Part shown: piece by piece, positions 46,241 through 58,823 of the stretch
Numbering within the stretch: the first letter of the stretch is position 1
Layout of the letters: the number at the start of each line of letters is the position of its first letter
NCBI RefSeq assembly: GCF_033118175.1
Contig: NC_083714.1
Coordinates: 9,300,001-9,364,000, forward strand
Direction of reading: 5' to 3'
DNA: 64,000 nt
Source: Dama dama
Lineage: Eukaryota > Chordata > Mammalia > Artiodactyla > Cervidae
Notes under the pieces: model-generated
The model's database searches: none
The model's input: the letters and a program-made list of their open reading frames with translations, nothing else
What the model was told of the DNA's origin: nothing
Made by a program: the position numbers and the translations under genes

Positions 46241-48811
46241 GAAAGATTACCAGTTAATTAGAAGGAGTCATCCCATTTCAAAAGTTTGTCTCATGATATA
46301 ACAGAGAGATAACTTGCTTCCTTCATGAAGGAGGAAAAAATGAGATACAACTTTTCACAGTGCCTTCCTTAAGACCAAGGCTCAGACAGCCCCTACGGCT
46401 TTCCCCCGACACTTAAAGGCCACTGAAGTCCAACCACGTGCTGTCCACTATGGGAAGGTTTCCTCATTCACCCCTCAGGACAGCTCTGTATCAAAGATAT
46501 TGTCAGTCCAAGTCACAGATGCCCAAGCTCATGGTGACAGAGCCTGGGTCACCTCTGCAGGTAAGTGTCCAGATGGGATGAGGTCCCATTTCTCACCCTC
46601 CCTGAGACACAGAGGAGCCTCCCTTTCCAAAGATGGGCTTCCAGGGCTGGAGAAATGGTCACACACCCCTGCTGTTGTGGTCCTGCAGTACTCACTCACC
46701 TACCCCTCTGGGTGAGGAAGAGGACAGAGGAGATGAAACTCCACCCCTTCTGGCAGCTGACCCCAGTGTCCGGACCACATGCATTGGCTCATCCCTGGGG
46801 CTCGGGCAGAAGCTCAGGTATTGCCCTTGAGCAGGTGATCTGGAGGGAGGGAAAGTGATATGTAAGAAAGTACTTAAAGGAATTGTACTTTATATTTCAT
46901 GACCTTTAATCCTAGCAGCTATTCAAATTACCTATCATTATGACCAACATTCATACCAGGGTACTGACTTTAGAGGAGATAATGTGAGCCAGGGAACACT
47001 TTTTATAGTCTTCCTATGCAGCTCACTCTGGAATTACTCTAAACTTTTCATGTCTTGTCTTTATGCCTTCTGGGCTCTGAGTGATTTAACTCCCTGTAGA
47101 ATGATATTGCATGCTCTCGAAGTGCCGTTCAATGCTTTTGAGTATTATGATCTGTAAAGTTTTAAAGTTACAACATGATTGAAATTGAAAAGCAGATTCT
47201 AAATTTTAAACCCCAGAGAAGTTTGTGAAGAATTTGGGGGAAATGTTTGCAAACTATGCCCCAGAAATTGGGTTAGTGTCTGTGATTTGCCCAACATCCT
47301 TACTTTCAAAGAGATAATCAAGTAATTTCAACTGAGATTCACATAAAAAATATAGAGAAACAATGAACTGTTAAAGTATACCAAAATCACAGGAACTAAT
47401 ATCATGAAAATCCTTTTTAAATCCTATGAATAATATCAAGTGGAAAAGAAAGTATACAAAATCTCTTGGAAAAGACCTTGCGCATGTGCAAGTGTGCCTT
47501 CACCTACAGGTCCCTGGAAAGGAGGCACCATCGTATGACAACAGCCCCCTTTGGGTTGGGGGTAGGAGTAGGACTGGTGAAAGTGGTAGGATAATTTCAA
47601 TTTATAAATATACTCATATATAGTGTTTGAAATGCTCTACTCAGGAAAGCTAGTATGTGGGTAAAACTTTGAAAGCAAAAAATACTTGTAAACAGAGTGA
47701 CAAAAATTACTGTGTACTATTCATTATTTTGTGAAAGCATTCCTTGTATTCAATTTCATGGGGAAATGAAATAGATTTTTCAAAATGAGCTAACTTTGTG
47801 TGTGTGTTTCTGTCCCTGTCCCTGTCCCCTCTGGTTCTTCTATATCAAATACTCACTCACAGTTGCAGCTTAACCCTCAATTCAGATGGGAGATGGACTT
47901 CCAATCTAAGGTTTACATATTTCAGGAAATGAAATTTTTTAACATCACAGAAAAGTGATGGATAGAGAGGATTGCTCCAGTTACGTGAAAATCCAGAAAA
48001 CCCTGGCTGTTCCATTAAGTCAAGCTCCCAAACTCCATCTCTCCCTCCTACTTGCTCAGCACCCTCTCTCCAGGCACTCTCAGAGCTTCCATACTGGATT
48101 TGGCCCCCATGTGGCATCATAACTGTTTGTTCTTTTTTTTTTTTTTTTTTTTTAATGGAAAGCACTACGATTCTCAGAGTAAGAAGATGTGATGAAACTG
48201 TTTGTTTACAATGATAGCAATTCTATTTGGCGTATTGATGTGCATATTAATCAGTTCTGCTTGTTGTTGACCCCAGGTGTACTTCACGTTCATTGATTCA
48301 TCCCTCATCAGAGTCACATGATGCACAATGTGGACCACAGCAGAAGTCTGTCTCAGGGAGCAGGGAGCAGGGCATTCACCCTGCATTATCCCACCCTTGT
48401 ACTTGCTACCAAGTCTTTCTCCCACTGCCTATCATCTTCTGGTCAGGATAGTGGACACAGCTGCCCAGAGGCTGATCTCATTCCCCAACCTCTCAGTTAT
48501 GTCCCTGGACCAGCACTGCCTTTCACCCACCACTGTCTACGTGCAGTTCTGCCACCTGGTATTTCATCAAGTGTAGGCTCAGAATATGTTTTCACAGTCT
48601 TATACATTGTCAGGGTTTTTTTCAGACAGTGTTGGAATCATTCTGTTCTTACCATTCATAGGTTGGATTTTAAGAAAGGGTATTGTGTTTCATTTGTCGC
48701 TCTTTAATAAATAAATATCTTTGTAGAGAGATTTGAAAATGGCAGTGTACTACTGCCACTTGTGACAGAAGCATTAATTGCAGCCTGTGGGAAGGATGTA
48801 GGGACCGTTGG
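46241..48811. other. Unassigned sequence, no gene seen
   Basis: No reading frame of recognisable product is present. The part around 46440-46560 has weak MIR-like character. A good splice-donor-like CAGGTAAGT lies near 46558 but has no partner exon that I can support. A 21-base T run lies near 48133-48153, and a short (ccctgt)n stretch near 47811-47830. Confidence 0.45.
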
Positions 48812-49020
48812 GGGCTTCACAGGTGGCACAGTGGTAAAGAATCTGTGTGCCAAGCAAGAGCGGCAGGAGACACGAGTTCGATCCCTGGGTCGGGAAGATG
48901 TCCTGGAAGAGGAAATGGCAACCCACTTCAGTATTCTTGCCTGGAAAATTCCATGAAGAGAGGAGTCTGGTGGGCTATAGTCCATGGAGTCACAAAGAGT
49001 GGGGCACACCTAAACAGGCA
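48812..49020 (+). mobile_element. Bov-tA SINE
   Basis: The tRNA-like head ('ggcacagtggtaaagaatct'), box B-like 'gagttcgatccctgg' and the 'tattcttgcctggaaaattc' segment identify it. Confidence 0.85.
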
Positions 49021-49118
49021 TGCGCTGGAGCCCAAACCCACCAGATAGAAACTTTCCAGAAGTCTGCGTAAAAGAGGGAAATTCGCTGGGTACAGCTATA
49101 TACATAGTATTTTTGAAC

Positions 49119-49170
49119 ATTTCATATAAATGATTCCAGTTCATATGAACTGGAATCATTTATATGAAAT
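49119..49170. repeat. Perfect 52-bp palindrome
   Basis: The 26 bases from atttcat to agttcat are followed directly by their exact reverse complement, centred on CATATG at 49142-49147. The right arm abuts the start of the BovB cluster. Confidence 0.97.
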
Positions 49171-51300
49171 CCAGTAAGGTGGATTTAGAAAAGACAGAGA
49201 ACCAGAGATCAAATTGCCGATGTCCATTGGATCATAGAAAAAGCAAGAGAGTTCCAGAAAAGCATCTACTTCTGCTTTGTTGACTATGTCAAAGCATTTG
49301 ACTGTATGGATCACAACAAACTGTGGAAAATTCTTAAAGAGATGGGAATACCAGACCACCTGACCTGCCTCCTGAGAAATCTGTGTGCAGGTCAAGAAGC
49401 AACAGTTAGAACCGGACAGGGAACAACGGACTGGTTCCAAATTGGGAAAGGAGTATGTCAGGTCTGTTTATTGTCGCCCTACTTATTGAACTTATATGGA
49501 GAGTACATCATGAGAAATGCCAGGCTGGATGAAGAGCAAGCTGGAATTGCGATTGCCGGGAGAAATATCAATAACCTCAGATATGCAGGTGACACCACCC
49601 TTGTGGTAGAAAGTGAAGAAGAACTAAAGAGCCTCTTGATGAAAGTGAAAGAGGAGAGTGAGAAAGCTGGCTTAAAACTCAACACTCAAAAAACGAAGAT
49701 CTTGCATCCGGTCCCATCACTTGATGGCAAATAGATGGGTAAACAATGGAAACAGTGACCAACTATTTTCTTGGGCTCCAAAATCACTGCAGATGGTGAC
49801 TGCAGCCATGAAATTAAGACACTTGCTCCCTGGAAGAACAGCTGTGACAAACCTAGACAGCATATTAAACAGCAGAGATATTACTTAACTGACAAAGTCC
49901 ATCTAGTCAAAGCTATGGTTTTTCCAATAGTCTTATGTGGATGTGAGAGTTGGACCAAAAAGAAACCTGAGTGCAGAAGAATTGAGGCTTTTGAACTGTG
50001 GTATTGGGGAAGACTACTGAGAGTTCCTTGGACTGCAAGGTCACAATAAACTGTGGAAAATTCTGAAGGAGATGGGAATACCAGACCACCTGACCTGCCT
50101 CTTGAGAAATCTGTATGCAGGTCAGGAAGCAACAGTTAGAACTGGACATGGAACAACAGACTGGTTCCAAAGAGGAAAAGGAGTACGTCAAGGCTGTATA
50201 TTGTCACCCTGCTTATTTAACTTATATGCAGAGTACATCATGAGAAACGCTGGACTGGAAGAAGCACATGCTGGAATTAAGATTGCTCAACATTCAGAAA
50301 ACTAAGATCATGGCATCTGGTCCCACCACCTCATGGGAAATAGATTGGGAGACAGTGGAAACAGTGTCAGACTTTATTTTGGAGGGGCTCCAAAATCACT
50401 GCAGATGGTGACTGCAGCCATGAAATTAAAAGACGCTTACTCCTTAGAAGGAAAGTGATGACCAACCTAGATAACATATTAAAAAGCAGAGACATTACTT
50501 TGCCAACAAAGATCCATCTGGTCAAGGCTATGGTTTTTCCAGTGGTCACGTATGGGTGTGAGAGCTGGACTGTGGAGAAAGCTGAGTGCCGAAAAATTGA
50601 TGCTTTTGAACTGTGGTGTTGGAGAAGACTCTTGAGAGTCCCTTGGACTGAAAGGAGATCCAACCAGTCCATCCTGAAGGAGATCAGTCCTGGGTGTTCA
50701 CTGGAAGGACTGATGCTGAAGCTGAAACTCCAATACTTTGGCCACCTCATGCGAAGAATTGACTCATTGGATAAAAACCCTGATGCTGGGAGTGATTGGG
50801 GGCAGGAGGAGAAGGGGACGACAGAGGATGAGATGGCTGGATGGCATCACTGACTCGACGGGCATGAGTTTGTGTACACTCCGGGAGTTTGTGATGGACA
50901 GGGAGGCCTGGCGTGCTGCGATTCATGGGGTTGCAAAGAGTCAGACACAACTGAGTGACTGAACTGAACTGAACTGGACTGCAAGGTGTTCAAACCAGTC
51001 AATTCTAAAGGAAATCAGTCCTGAATATTCATTGGAAGGACTAATGCTGAAGCTGAAGCTCCAATGCTTTGGCCACCTGATGCAAAGAAGTGACTCATTG
51101 GAGAAGGCCCTGATGCTGGGAAAGATTGAAGGTGGGAGGAGAAGGGGACAACAGAGGATAAGATGGTTGGATGGCATCACCGGCTCGATGGACATGAGTT
51201 TGAGCAAGCTCAGGGGGTTGGTGACGAACAGCGAAGCTGTGGAGTGCCACAGTCCATGGAGTTGCAAAGAGTCAGACACAACTGAGCGACTGAACTGAAC
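49171..51300 (+). mobile_element. BovB fragment (outer copy) interrupted by another BovB
   Basis: Reverse transcriptase sequence runs from 49171 to 50041. It resumes at 50975 and ends at the BovB tail near 51300. The catalytic YADD motif reads YAGD near 49590, so an essential Asp is lost, and stops follow. Confidence 0.88.
50042..50974 (+). mobile_element. BovB (inner copy) nested in BovB, with 13-bp target duplication
   Basis: The inner copy starts at 'cacaataaactgtgg' and ends in the BovB tail repeat 'tgaactgaactgaac'. The host sequence tggactgcaaggt is duplicated at 50029-50041 and 50975-50987. The inner copy has lost its catalytic region by a deletion near 50290. Confidence 0.88.
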
Positions 51301-52750
51301 ACAGTTAAAAGCTTTAGTGTAGTCAATGAAGCAGAAGTAGATGTTTTTCTGGAACTCTCTTGCTTTGTCTATGATCCAAAGGACGGTGGCAATTTGATGT
51401 CTGGTTCATTCCTCTGCCTTTTCTAAATCCATATTGGACCTCTGGAAGATTTCAGTTCACATACTTGAAGCCCAGCATGAAAGATTTTGAGCATTACCTT
51501 GCTAGCACGTGAAATGAGTACAGCTGTGTGGTCGTTTGAACAACGTTTGGCATTGCCTTTCTTTGGGATTGGAAGAAAACAACTTTTCCTGTCCTGTGGC
51601 CACTTCTGAGTTTTCCAAGTTTGCTGACACATTGAATGCAGTACTTCAACAGCAGCATCCTCTACAATTTGAAATATCTTAGCTGGAATTCCATCACCTC
51701 CATGAGCTGTGTTCTTAGTAGTGCTGCCTAAGGCCCACTTGACTTCGCTTTCCAGGACATCTGGCTCTAGGTGAGTGATCACACCATCGTGGTTATCTTG
51801 GTCATTAAGGCCTTTTTTTGTGCAGTTCTTTTGTGTATTCTTGCCACCTCTTCTTAATACCTTCTGCTTCTGTTAGGTCCAAACAGTTTCTGTCCTTTAT
51901 TGTGCCCATCTTTGCATGGAATGTTCTTTTGGCATCTCTGGTTTTCTTGAGGAGATCTCTAGGTTTTCCCATTCTATTGTTGTCCTCTATTCCTTTGCAT
52001 TGTCCACTTAAGAATGCCTGCTTATCTCTCCTTGCTATTCTTTGAAACTCTGCGTTCAGACGGGTATATGTTTCCTTTTCTCCTTTGCCTTTTGCTTCTC
52101 TTCTTTTCTCAGCTATTTGTAAGGCCTCCTCAGACAACCATTTTGCCCTTTTGCATTTCTTTTTCTTGGGGATGGTTTTGATCACTGCCTTCTGAACAGT
52201 ATTAGTAACCTCTGTCTGTAGTTCTTCAGGTACTCCATCTACCATATCTAATCCCCTGAATCTATTTGTCATGTTCCTTGTATAATCATTAGGGACTTGA
52301 TTTAGGTCATACCTGAATCTCCTAGTGGTTTTCCCTACTTTCTTCAATTTAAGTCTGAATATAGTCCTGAAGAATAGATGTCTTTGATTTGTGGTGCTAG
52401 AGAAGACTCCTGAGAGACCCTTGGAGAGCAAGGAGATCAAACCAGTCAATCTTAAGGGAAATCAATCCTGAATATTTATTGGAAGCACTTGATGCTGAAG
52501 CTGAAACTCCAATACTTTGGCCACTTGATGTGAAGAGCTGAGTCACTGGGAAAGATCCTGATGCTGGAAAAGATAGAAGGCAAAAGAAGTTGGTGGCAGA
52601 GGATGAGATGATTGGATGACATCACCGACTCAATGGACATGAATTTAAGCAAACTCCATGAGATGGTGAAGGACAGGGAAGCCTGGCATGCTGCAGTCCA
52701 TGGGGTCGCAAAGGGTCGACATGATTTAGCAACTGAACAACAAAAACAAG
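51301..52750. mobile_element. BovB with inverted 5' part (twin-priming type)
   Basis: From 51301 to about 52384 the BovB sequence is antisense, covering the region between endonuclease and reverse transcriptase (a 214-codon frame at 52449-51805, minus strand). At about 52385 it switches to sense and runs through the BovB 3' end to about 52750. A 5' inversion joined to a normal 3' end is the hallmark of twin priming. Confidence 0.75.
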
Positions 52751-53129
52751 CATAATTAGAAGTTAGGAGAAGCTAGATAAAAGGGGAAAACTGCTCTTTA
52801 ATATGTGCTTAGTCATGTAACCTAGATTTCACTAAAGTTTTTCCCATTATGTCCTGAAGCCTCCAGAACATGTCGGAATCCTAATTTCTTTCAGTACTCA
52901 CATTTCATTCTGTCCAGGGTAGCAATTTTTTAAAATGTAATGAGCCATGTTATTTTCAAATTATAACATTGAAAATATTTTTCAAAAAACTGTATTACAA
53001 AGTAATCATTAAATCTTGCTTGACAAGGCTGGAGTAAGTAATTGCAAATTATATGAAGTGAGTTCACATGATATTGAAGCATTCCCAGAGAACGTCTAGA
53101 ACAAACACCAGAAAAAGATGTCCATTTCT
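52751..53129. other. Unassigned AT-rich spacer
   Basis: No gene or named repeat is recognised between two BovB fragments. Confidence 0.4.
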
Positions 53130-55000
53130 TCATAGGGCATTGGAATGCAAAAGGAGGAAGTCAAGAGATACCTGGAGTTTCAAACAACGTTTGCCTTGGA
53201 GTACAAAATGAAGCTGGGAAAAGCCCAATAGAGTTTTGCCGAGAGAATGCACTGGTCATAGCAAACACCCTCTTCCAACAACACAAGAGATGACTCTACA
53301 CATGGATATCACTAGACGGTCAATACCAAAATCAGACTGATTATATTCTTTGCAGCCAAAGGTAGAGAATTTCTATGCACTCAGAAAAAACAAGACCGGG
53401 AGTTGACTGTGGCTCAGATCAGGAGCTGCTTAATGTTAAATTCAGGATTAAATTGAAGAAAGTAGGGAAAACCACTAGGCCATTCAGGCATGACCTAAAT
53501 CAAATCCCTTATGGTTATACAGTGCAAGTGAAAAATAGATTCAGGGGATTAGATCTGATAGAATGCCTGAAGAACTGAAAGGTTGTTGCTGAATGATAAG
53601 ATGCTGGGATTCTTGGCCTCCAGAGGAGACGAATTCAATCTGGGGCCAGAGACGAGGCTCAATTGCTCAGAGCTTTTGTGTAATAAAGTTTTATTAAAGT
53701 ATAAAGGAGATAGAGAAAGCTTCTGACATAGGCATCAGAAAGGGGCAGAAAGAGTATCCCCCTGCTAGTCCTCAGCTGGATGTTATATAGTCACTAGCAC
53801 TCTATTAATGAAAAGAAATGAATGTCTTAAAACTCAGAATGGCACCAGGCCACTCATCCATAAATTGCATTTTGTGATAATCCTGGCACCAGATGATTCA
53901 TCCCAGGCCATAAAATGATTGACTCCAATCTTGTAGAAGGGCAGATTACCATACAAATAGTTTCATTTACATAGATTAAGGGAACGATATCTGAGTATAA
54001 CATTGTCAAGTAGGTTCTGAGCCATTTGGTGGAACCCACTTGACGACAGAGTCTGGGGTAAATGCATAGCACATTAACATAGCTTAAGACAAACATTTCC
54101 ATAAGAAAAATGTATTGGTTAACTCAAGGTTTGAGAATAGTTAGCTTCAGGTGAAACCAGGTGTCATGGCAACACTGTATTTTAAGAGAAACCTCCTTTT
54201 AAATTTGTATAGAGAAGGAAAAAAATATCACTAGTTTGTTTCCTCCTGCTGCTTACGAGAGATAAAAATGTCTGGCACTTGCAGCCTATTTCCTCCATTT
54301 GGAGACCCCTGGCCTTCCTGCCTGTTACCGTCTCAGAACTATGGACAGAGGTTCATAACATTTCACAGGAGATGGTGATCAAAACCATCCCCAAGAAGAT
54401 GAAGTATCAAAGGGCAAAATGGTTGTCTGAGAAAGCATTACAAATAGCTGAGGAAAAAAGAGAAGCAAAAGGCAAAAGAAAAAAGGAAAGATATACTCAT
54501 CTGAATGCAGAGTTTCAAAGAATAGCAAGGAGAGATAAGAAAGCTTTCTTAAGTGGACAATGCAAAGAAAAAGAGGAAAACAATAGAATGGGAAAGACTA
54601 GAGATCACTTCAAGAAAATTGGAGATACCAAGGAACATTTCATGCAAAGATGGGCACAATAAAGGACAGATATGATATCGACCTAACAGAAGCAGAAGAT
54701 ATTAAGAAGAGGTGGCAAGAATACACAGAAGAACTATACAGAAAGACCTTAATGACCCAGATAACCACAGTGGTGTGATCACTCACCTAGATCCAGACAT
54801 CCTGGAGTGTGAAGTCAAGTGGGCCTTGGGAACTAGCATTACTAGGAACACAGCTACTGGATGTGATGGAATTTCAGCTGAGCTATTTCAAATCCTAAAA
54901 CATGAATGGTGTTAAAGTGCTGCTTAATAGACCAGAAAATTTGGAAAACTCAGCAGTGGCTGCAGGACTGGAAAAGGTCAGTTTTCATTCCAATCAGCAA
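53130..55000 (+). mobile_element. BovB endonuclease-to-RT region, split by a solo LTR
   Basis: Degraded BovB sequence starts in the endonuclease domain (near 53136). It is interrupted by the LTR at 53576-54335 and continues with the linker region (long frame 54279-54662). It ends near 55000 at a SINE fragment. Stops are frequent. Confidence 0.8.
53576..54335 (-). mobile_element. Solo LTR with perfect 4-bp target duplication
   Basis: The first ~190 bp on the + strand (U5 and R, with AATAAA on the minus strand) match the LTRs of the two ERVs. The rest (about 53770-54335, the U3 part) is different and longer, so the LTR is about 760 bp against 495. It has TG...CA ends and is flanked by gaac on both sides (53572-53575, 54336-54339). 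It marks an ERV that recombined between its LTRs after inserting in BovB. Confidence 0.88.
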
Positions 55001-55155
55001 AACAGTTTCAATCCCTGCGTCAGAAAGATCCCCTGGAGGAGAGCATGGCAATCCACTCCAGTATTCTTGCCTGGAGAATCCCTTGGACAGAGGGGCCTGG
55101 CAGGCTATGGTCCATAGTGTCGCAAAGCGTCAGACACAGCTGAAGCGACTTAGTA
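55001..55155 (+). mobile_element. Bov-tA-type SINE fragment
   Basis: The segment 'tattcttgcctggagaatcc' and the tail 'cagacacagctgaagcgact' identify the 3' two-thirds of a ruminant SINE. Confidence 0.8.
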
Positions 55156-55800
55156 CAGGTGTTTTTCTGGAAGCCCCTTGCTTTTTCTATGACCCAATGG
55201 AGGCTGCCAGTTGATCTCTGGTTCCTCTGCCTTTTCTAAATCCATCTGTGCCTCTGGAAGCTCTCAGTTCACATACTGACGAACCCTAACTTGATGGTTT
55301 TTGAGCATGACCTTGCTGGCATGTGAAATGATCTCAACTGTATGGTAGTTTGAGCATTTTTTGCCTTGGCCTTCTTTGGGATTGGAATGAAAACTGACTT
55401 TTCTAGTCCTGTGGCCACTGCTGAGTTTTCCAAATTTGCTGACATGTTGAGTGCAACACTTTAACAGCATCATCTTTTAGGATTTAAATAGCTCAGCTGG
55501 AATTCCATCACTTCCACTGGCTTTTCATAATCATGTTTCCTAAGGCCCAATTGACTTCAAACTGCAGGATGTCTGGCTCTAGGTGAGTAGCCACACCATC
55601 ATGGCTTTCTGGGTCACTACTATCTTTTTTGTATAGTTCTTATGTGTTTTTGCCACTTCTTCTTAATCTCTTTTGCTTTTGTTAGGTCCTTTCTGTTTCC
55701 ATCTTTCATTCTGCCCATCCTTGCAATAAAATGTTCCCTTGATATCTTAATTTTCTTGATGATATCTCTAGTCTTTCCCATCCTGTTGTTCTCTTTTATT
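55156..55800 (-). mobile_element. BovB fragment, antisense
   Basis: It matches the antisense block at 51340-51900, covering the start of the reverse transcriptase region, with many stops. Confidence 0.8.
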
Positions 55801-56057
55801 TCTTTGCATTATTCACTTAAGACGATTTATCCAAGACACTCTATTTGTAGAAAAAAATGAAAAATGCACTCAGGAAAAAATCATTAAAACCTCTTAAAAC
55901 CATATTACTTATGGAGAAGAATTCTTAACATTTGAGTATATGTTTGTTTTTGAGACATTTTGCTATATAAATGTAAGTGTTCACCTTATAGCATAGTAAT
56001 CAGGTGATGGCCTACTTATCATTTTATACAACTGCTTTCTTTGGAGGAATATCCATG
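55801..56057. other. Unassigned AT-rich spacer
   Basis: No gene or repeat is recognised. Confidence 0.4.
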
Positions 56058-56262
56058 TGGGCTTCCCGGGTGGTGCTAGTGATAAAAGAACCCATCTGCA
56101 AGTGCAGGAGAGCTGAGAGACAGGGGCTCAATCCCTGGGTTGAGAAGATGACTTCAAGGAGGTCATGACAACCCATTTCAATATTCTTGCCTGGAGACTC
56201 TCATGCACAGAGGAGCCTGGTGGGCTAGAGTCCACGGGGTCACAAAAAGTCACACATAATAT
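56058..56262 (+). mobile_element. Bov-tA SINE
   Basis: The head 'gggcttcccgggtggtgcta' and the 'atattcttgcctggagactc' segment identify it. It is fairly diverged. Confidence 0.8.
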
Positions 56263-56389
56263 AGGCCCATATAATCATAAAAATGGGAATAGAAACACCA
56301 ATGGCCAATTTAGGTATGATAATTCTAAGAATTGTTGATTATTATTGCTGACTCCCTCAGTTCCCCACACTGTTGTAAGTGCTAAACTT

Positions 56390-56565
56390 GTAGTTTCTCA
56401 TTAAACCCTCACCGCAGTCTATGAGGAGAAGCTACTGTTGCCCAACTTTAAACATCAGGGAAGTGAGGCACATTGAGGGCAGGGCTAAGCAATTACAAGA
56501 CTAAGAGGTGAACAGATTCTAGGTGCCTGCTGAGCCCCACCTCTAACTAGTGCCCACTGCTAATT
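56390..56565 (+). mobile_element. MIR element
   Basis: The order 'attaaaccctcaccgcagtc', a degraded central core, 'gtgaggcacattgag' and 'gctaagcaattacaagac' fits the MIR consensus. This is an old mammalian SINE. Confidence 0.55.
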
Positions 56566-56599
56566 CTCACCTGATAAGACTCATTGTCATCAGGGCACA

Positions 56600-57678
56600 C
56601 AACTCTTTGGAAAACCATACACAAAAACAAATTCAAACTGAACTAAAGACTTAAGTGTAAGGCCAGAACTTATAAAACTGTTTGAAGAAAACATAGGCAG
56701 AACATTCTATGCCATAAATTGTAGCATGATTCTCTTGGACCCGCCTCCTAAACTAATGGAAATAAAAGCAGAAATTAACAAATGCAATCTAATGAAACGT
56801 AAAGGGTTTTGCACAGCAAGGGAAAGTATAAAGAAAATGAAAAGTCAGCCCTCAGAATGGGAGCAAAAAGTATTCCAAACAAAAAACCGACAAAGGATGA
56901 ATCTCCAAAATATATAAGCATCTCAGTCAGCTCAATATCAGAAATACAAACAACCCAATCAAAAAAATAGGCAGAAGACTGAAACTTCTCCAAAGACATG
57001 CAGATGGCCAATAAACACATGAAAAGATGCTCAACATTACTCATTATCAGAGAAATGCAATTCAAAACTACAGTGAAGTACCACTTCATACCAGTCAGAA
57101 TGGCTATCATCAAAAAATCTATAAACAATAAATGCTGAAGAAGACGTGGAGAAAAGGGAACCCTCTTGCACACTGTTGGTGGGAATGTAAATTGATACAG
57201 CCACTATGGGGAGCAGTATGGAGACTCCTGAAAAAAACTAAGAACAAAACTATCATATGATCCAGCAATTCCATGACTGGGCATATACACTGAGAAACCC
57301 ACAACTCAAAAAGAAACATGTACCCTAATCTTTACTGCAGCACTATTTACAATAGCCAGGACACAGGGGCAACCTACATATCCATCAATGGATGAATAGA
57401 CAAAGAAGTAGTGGTACATATATACATGGAATATTACTCAGCCATAAAAAGGAACGAATTTGAGTCAGTCATAATGAGGTAGATGAACCTAGAGACTGTT
57501 ATACAGAGTGATGTAAGTCACAGAAAACCAAATATAGTATATTAAAGCATATATATGAAATCTAGACAAATGGCACTGATGAACCTATTTGCAGGGAAGG
57601 AATGGAGAAACAGAACAGAGAACAGACTTGAGGACATAGCAGGGGAATGAGAGGGTGAGATGAATTGAAAAAGTAGCA

Positions 57679-57721
<43 letters not shown>

Positions 57722-57935
57722 CTACCATGTGTAGAAGAGACAGATAGTGAGAAGTTGCTATATAACACAGGGAACCTAGATTCGAGCTTTGTATGAACTA
57801 AAGGGGCAGGATGGGGGGAGGGGAGGGGAGAGGGAGAGGATACATATACATAGTTACAACTGATTTGTAACATTCTATGGCAGAAACCAGCACAACATTG
57901 TAATGCAATTATCCTCCATTTAAAAATTTAAAATG
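56600..57935 (+). mobile_element. L1 3' end (ORF2 C-terminus and 3' UTR)
   Basis: It parallels 30.83-32.15 kb: the ORF2 end with frameshifts, then the 3' UTR, ending near 57935. A CA microsatellite has expanded inside the 3' UTR at 57681-57718. Confidence 0.85.
57681..57718. repeat. (CA)n microsatellite, 19 repeats
   Basis: An uninterrupted AC run of 38 bases. It is likely polymorphic in length. Confidence 0.95.
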
Positions 57936-58644
57936 TCAAACTGAGGTCCAATATTTTCTTCCAATTTAATAACAAGAAATTTAAAGCACTGATATTCGTC
58001 ATTTTGGTTGTTATTGGAGGGGAATTTTCTTGTTATATGCAGGAAGGGGCTTCCTCAACCTCTCATCTCGCTTCCTGTCCCTGAAAAATATTACTGTTCT
58101 AAAGGCTTTTCTGGGGATGTAGTAAGAATGTACTTGCTTCCCTGCCATTTTATGTTTTTAACACTTGCAAGAACAATAGACATCTCTTCTAGGTAAAAAA
58201 TAAATAATATAATAAAGAGCGGAAAAGCAACCTTTCCCCAAAACATACAACCCCAAAACACCTGCTGAATGTTTTTATCTGCATTTCATTGTTCAAGAAT
58301 GCGTTATATTCTTTCTTATGCAGGCACTTATATATTCATGCATGTAGGCATGTGTTGGTATACTGATCAGCAAAAGGTAAGATCTCATTTTAGTTTTCCA
58401 ACCCTGGTATCACTATAATGGGTTGACATATGAAAAACATGTCCAAACTGCAATCCCTGAACCTGTGATGAGACCATTTTGGGGAATAAGGTCTGTGGCA
58501 TGAAACTACGGATATTGACATGAAATCATCCTGTATTTAGAGTAGACTCTAAAATGAATGATTGGTGTCCTATAAGAAAAAGGAGAGAGGGAGAGCGTTG
58601 TGACCTCACTAACCCTTTTGAGATTGCTACAGCACCACCCCCAA
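57936..58644. other. Unassigned sequence, no gene seen
   Basis: AT-rich sequence without recognised repeats or reading frames. Confidence 0.4.
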
Positions 58645-58823
58645 GATTAGGCTTCCCTGATAGCTCTGTTCGTAAAGAATCCGCCTGCAATGCGGGAGAC
58701 CTGGGTTCGATCCCTGGGTTGGGAAGATCCCCTGGAGAAGGGAAAGGCTACCCACTCCAGTATTCTGGCCTGGAGAATTTCACAGGGTCGCAAAGAGTCA
58801 GACACCCCTGAGCGACTTGCACT
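58645..58823 (+). mobile_element. Bov-tA SINE abutting the RNF168 retrocopy
   Basis: A well-preserved tRNA head ('ggttcgatccctgggttggg') and a shortened 3' part end at 'gagcgacttgcact', directly before the GC-rich retrocopy 5' end. Confidence 0.85.

Noticed and set aside
46546..46575. Consensus splice donor CAGGTAAGT suggesting an exon
   Set aside because: No upstream acceptor with a supported reading frame and no downstream exon were found. A single good donor occurs by chance at this length.
57681..57718. CA run as a regulatory element
   Set aside because: It lies inside an L1 3' UTR and is an ordinary microsatellite.
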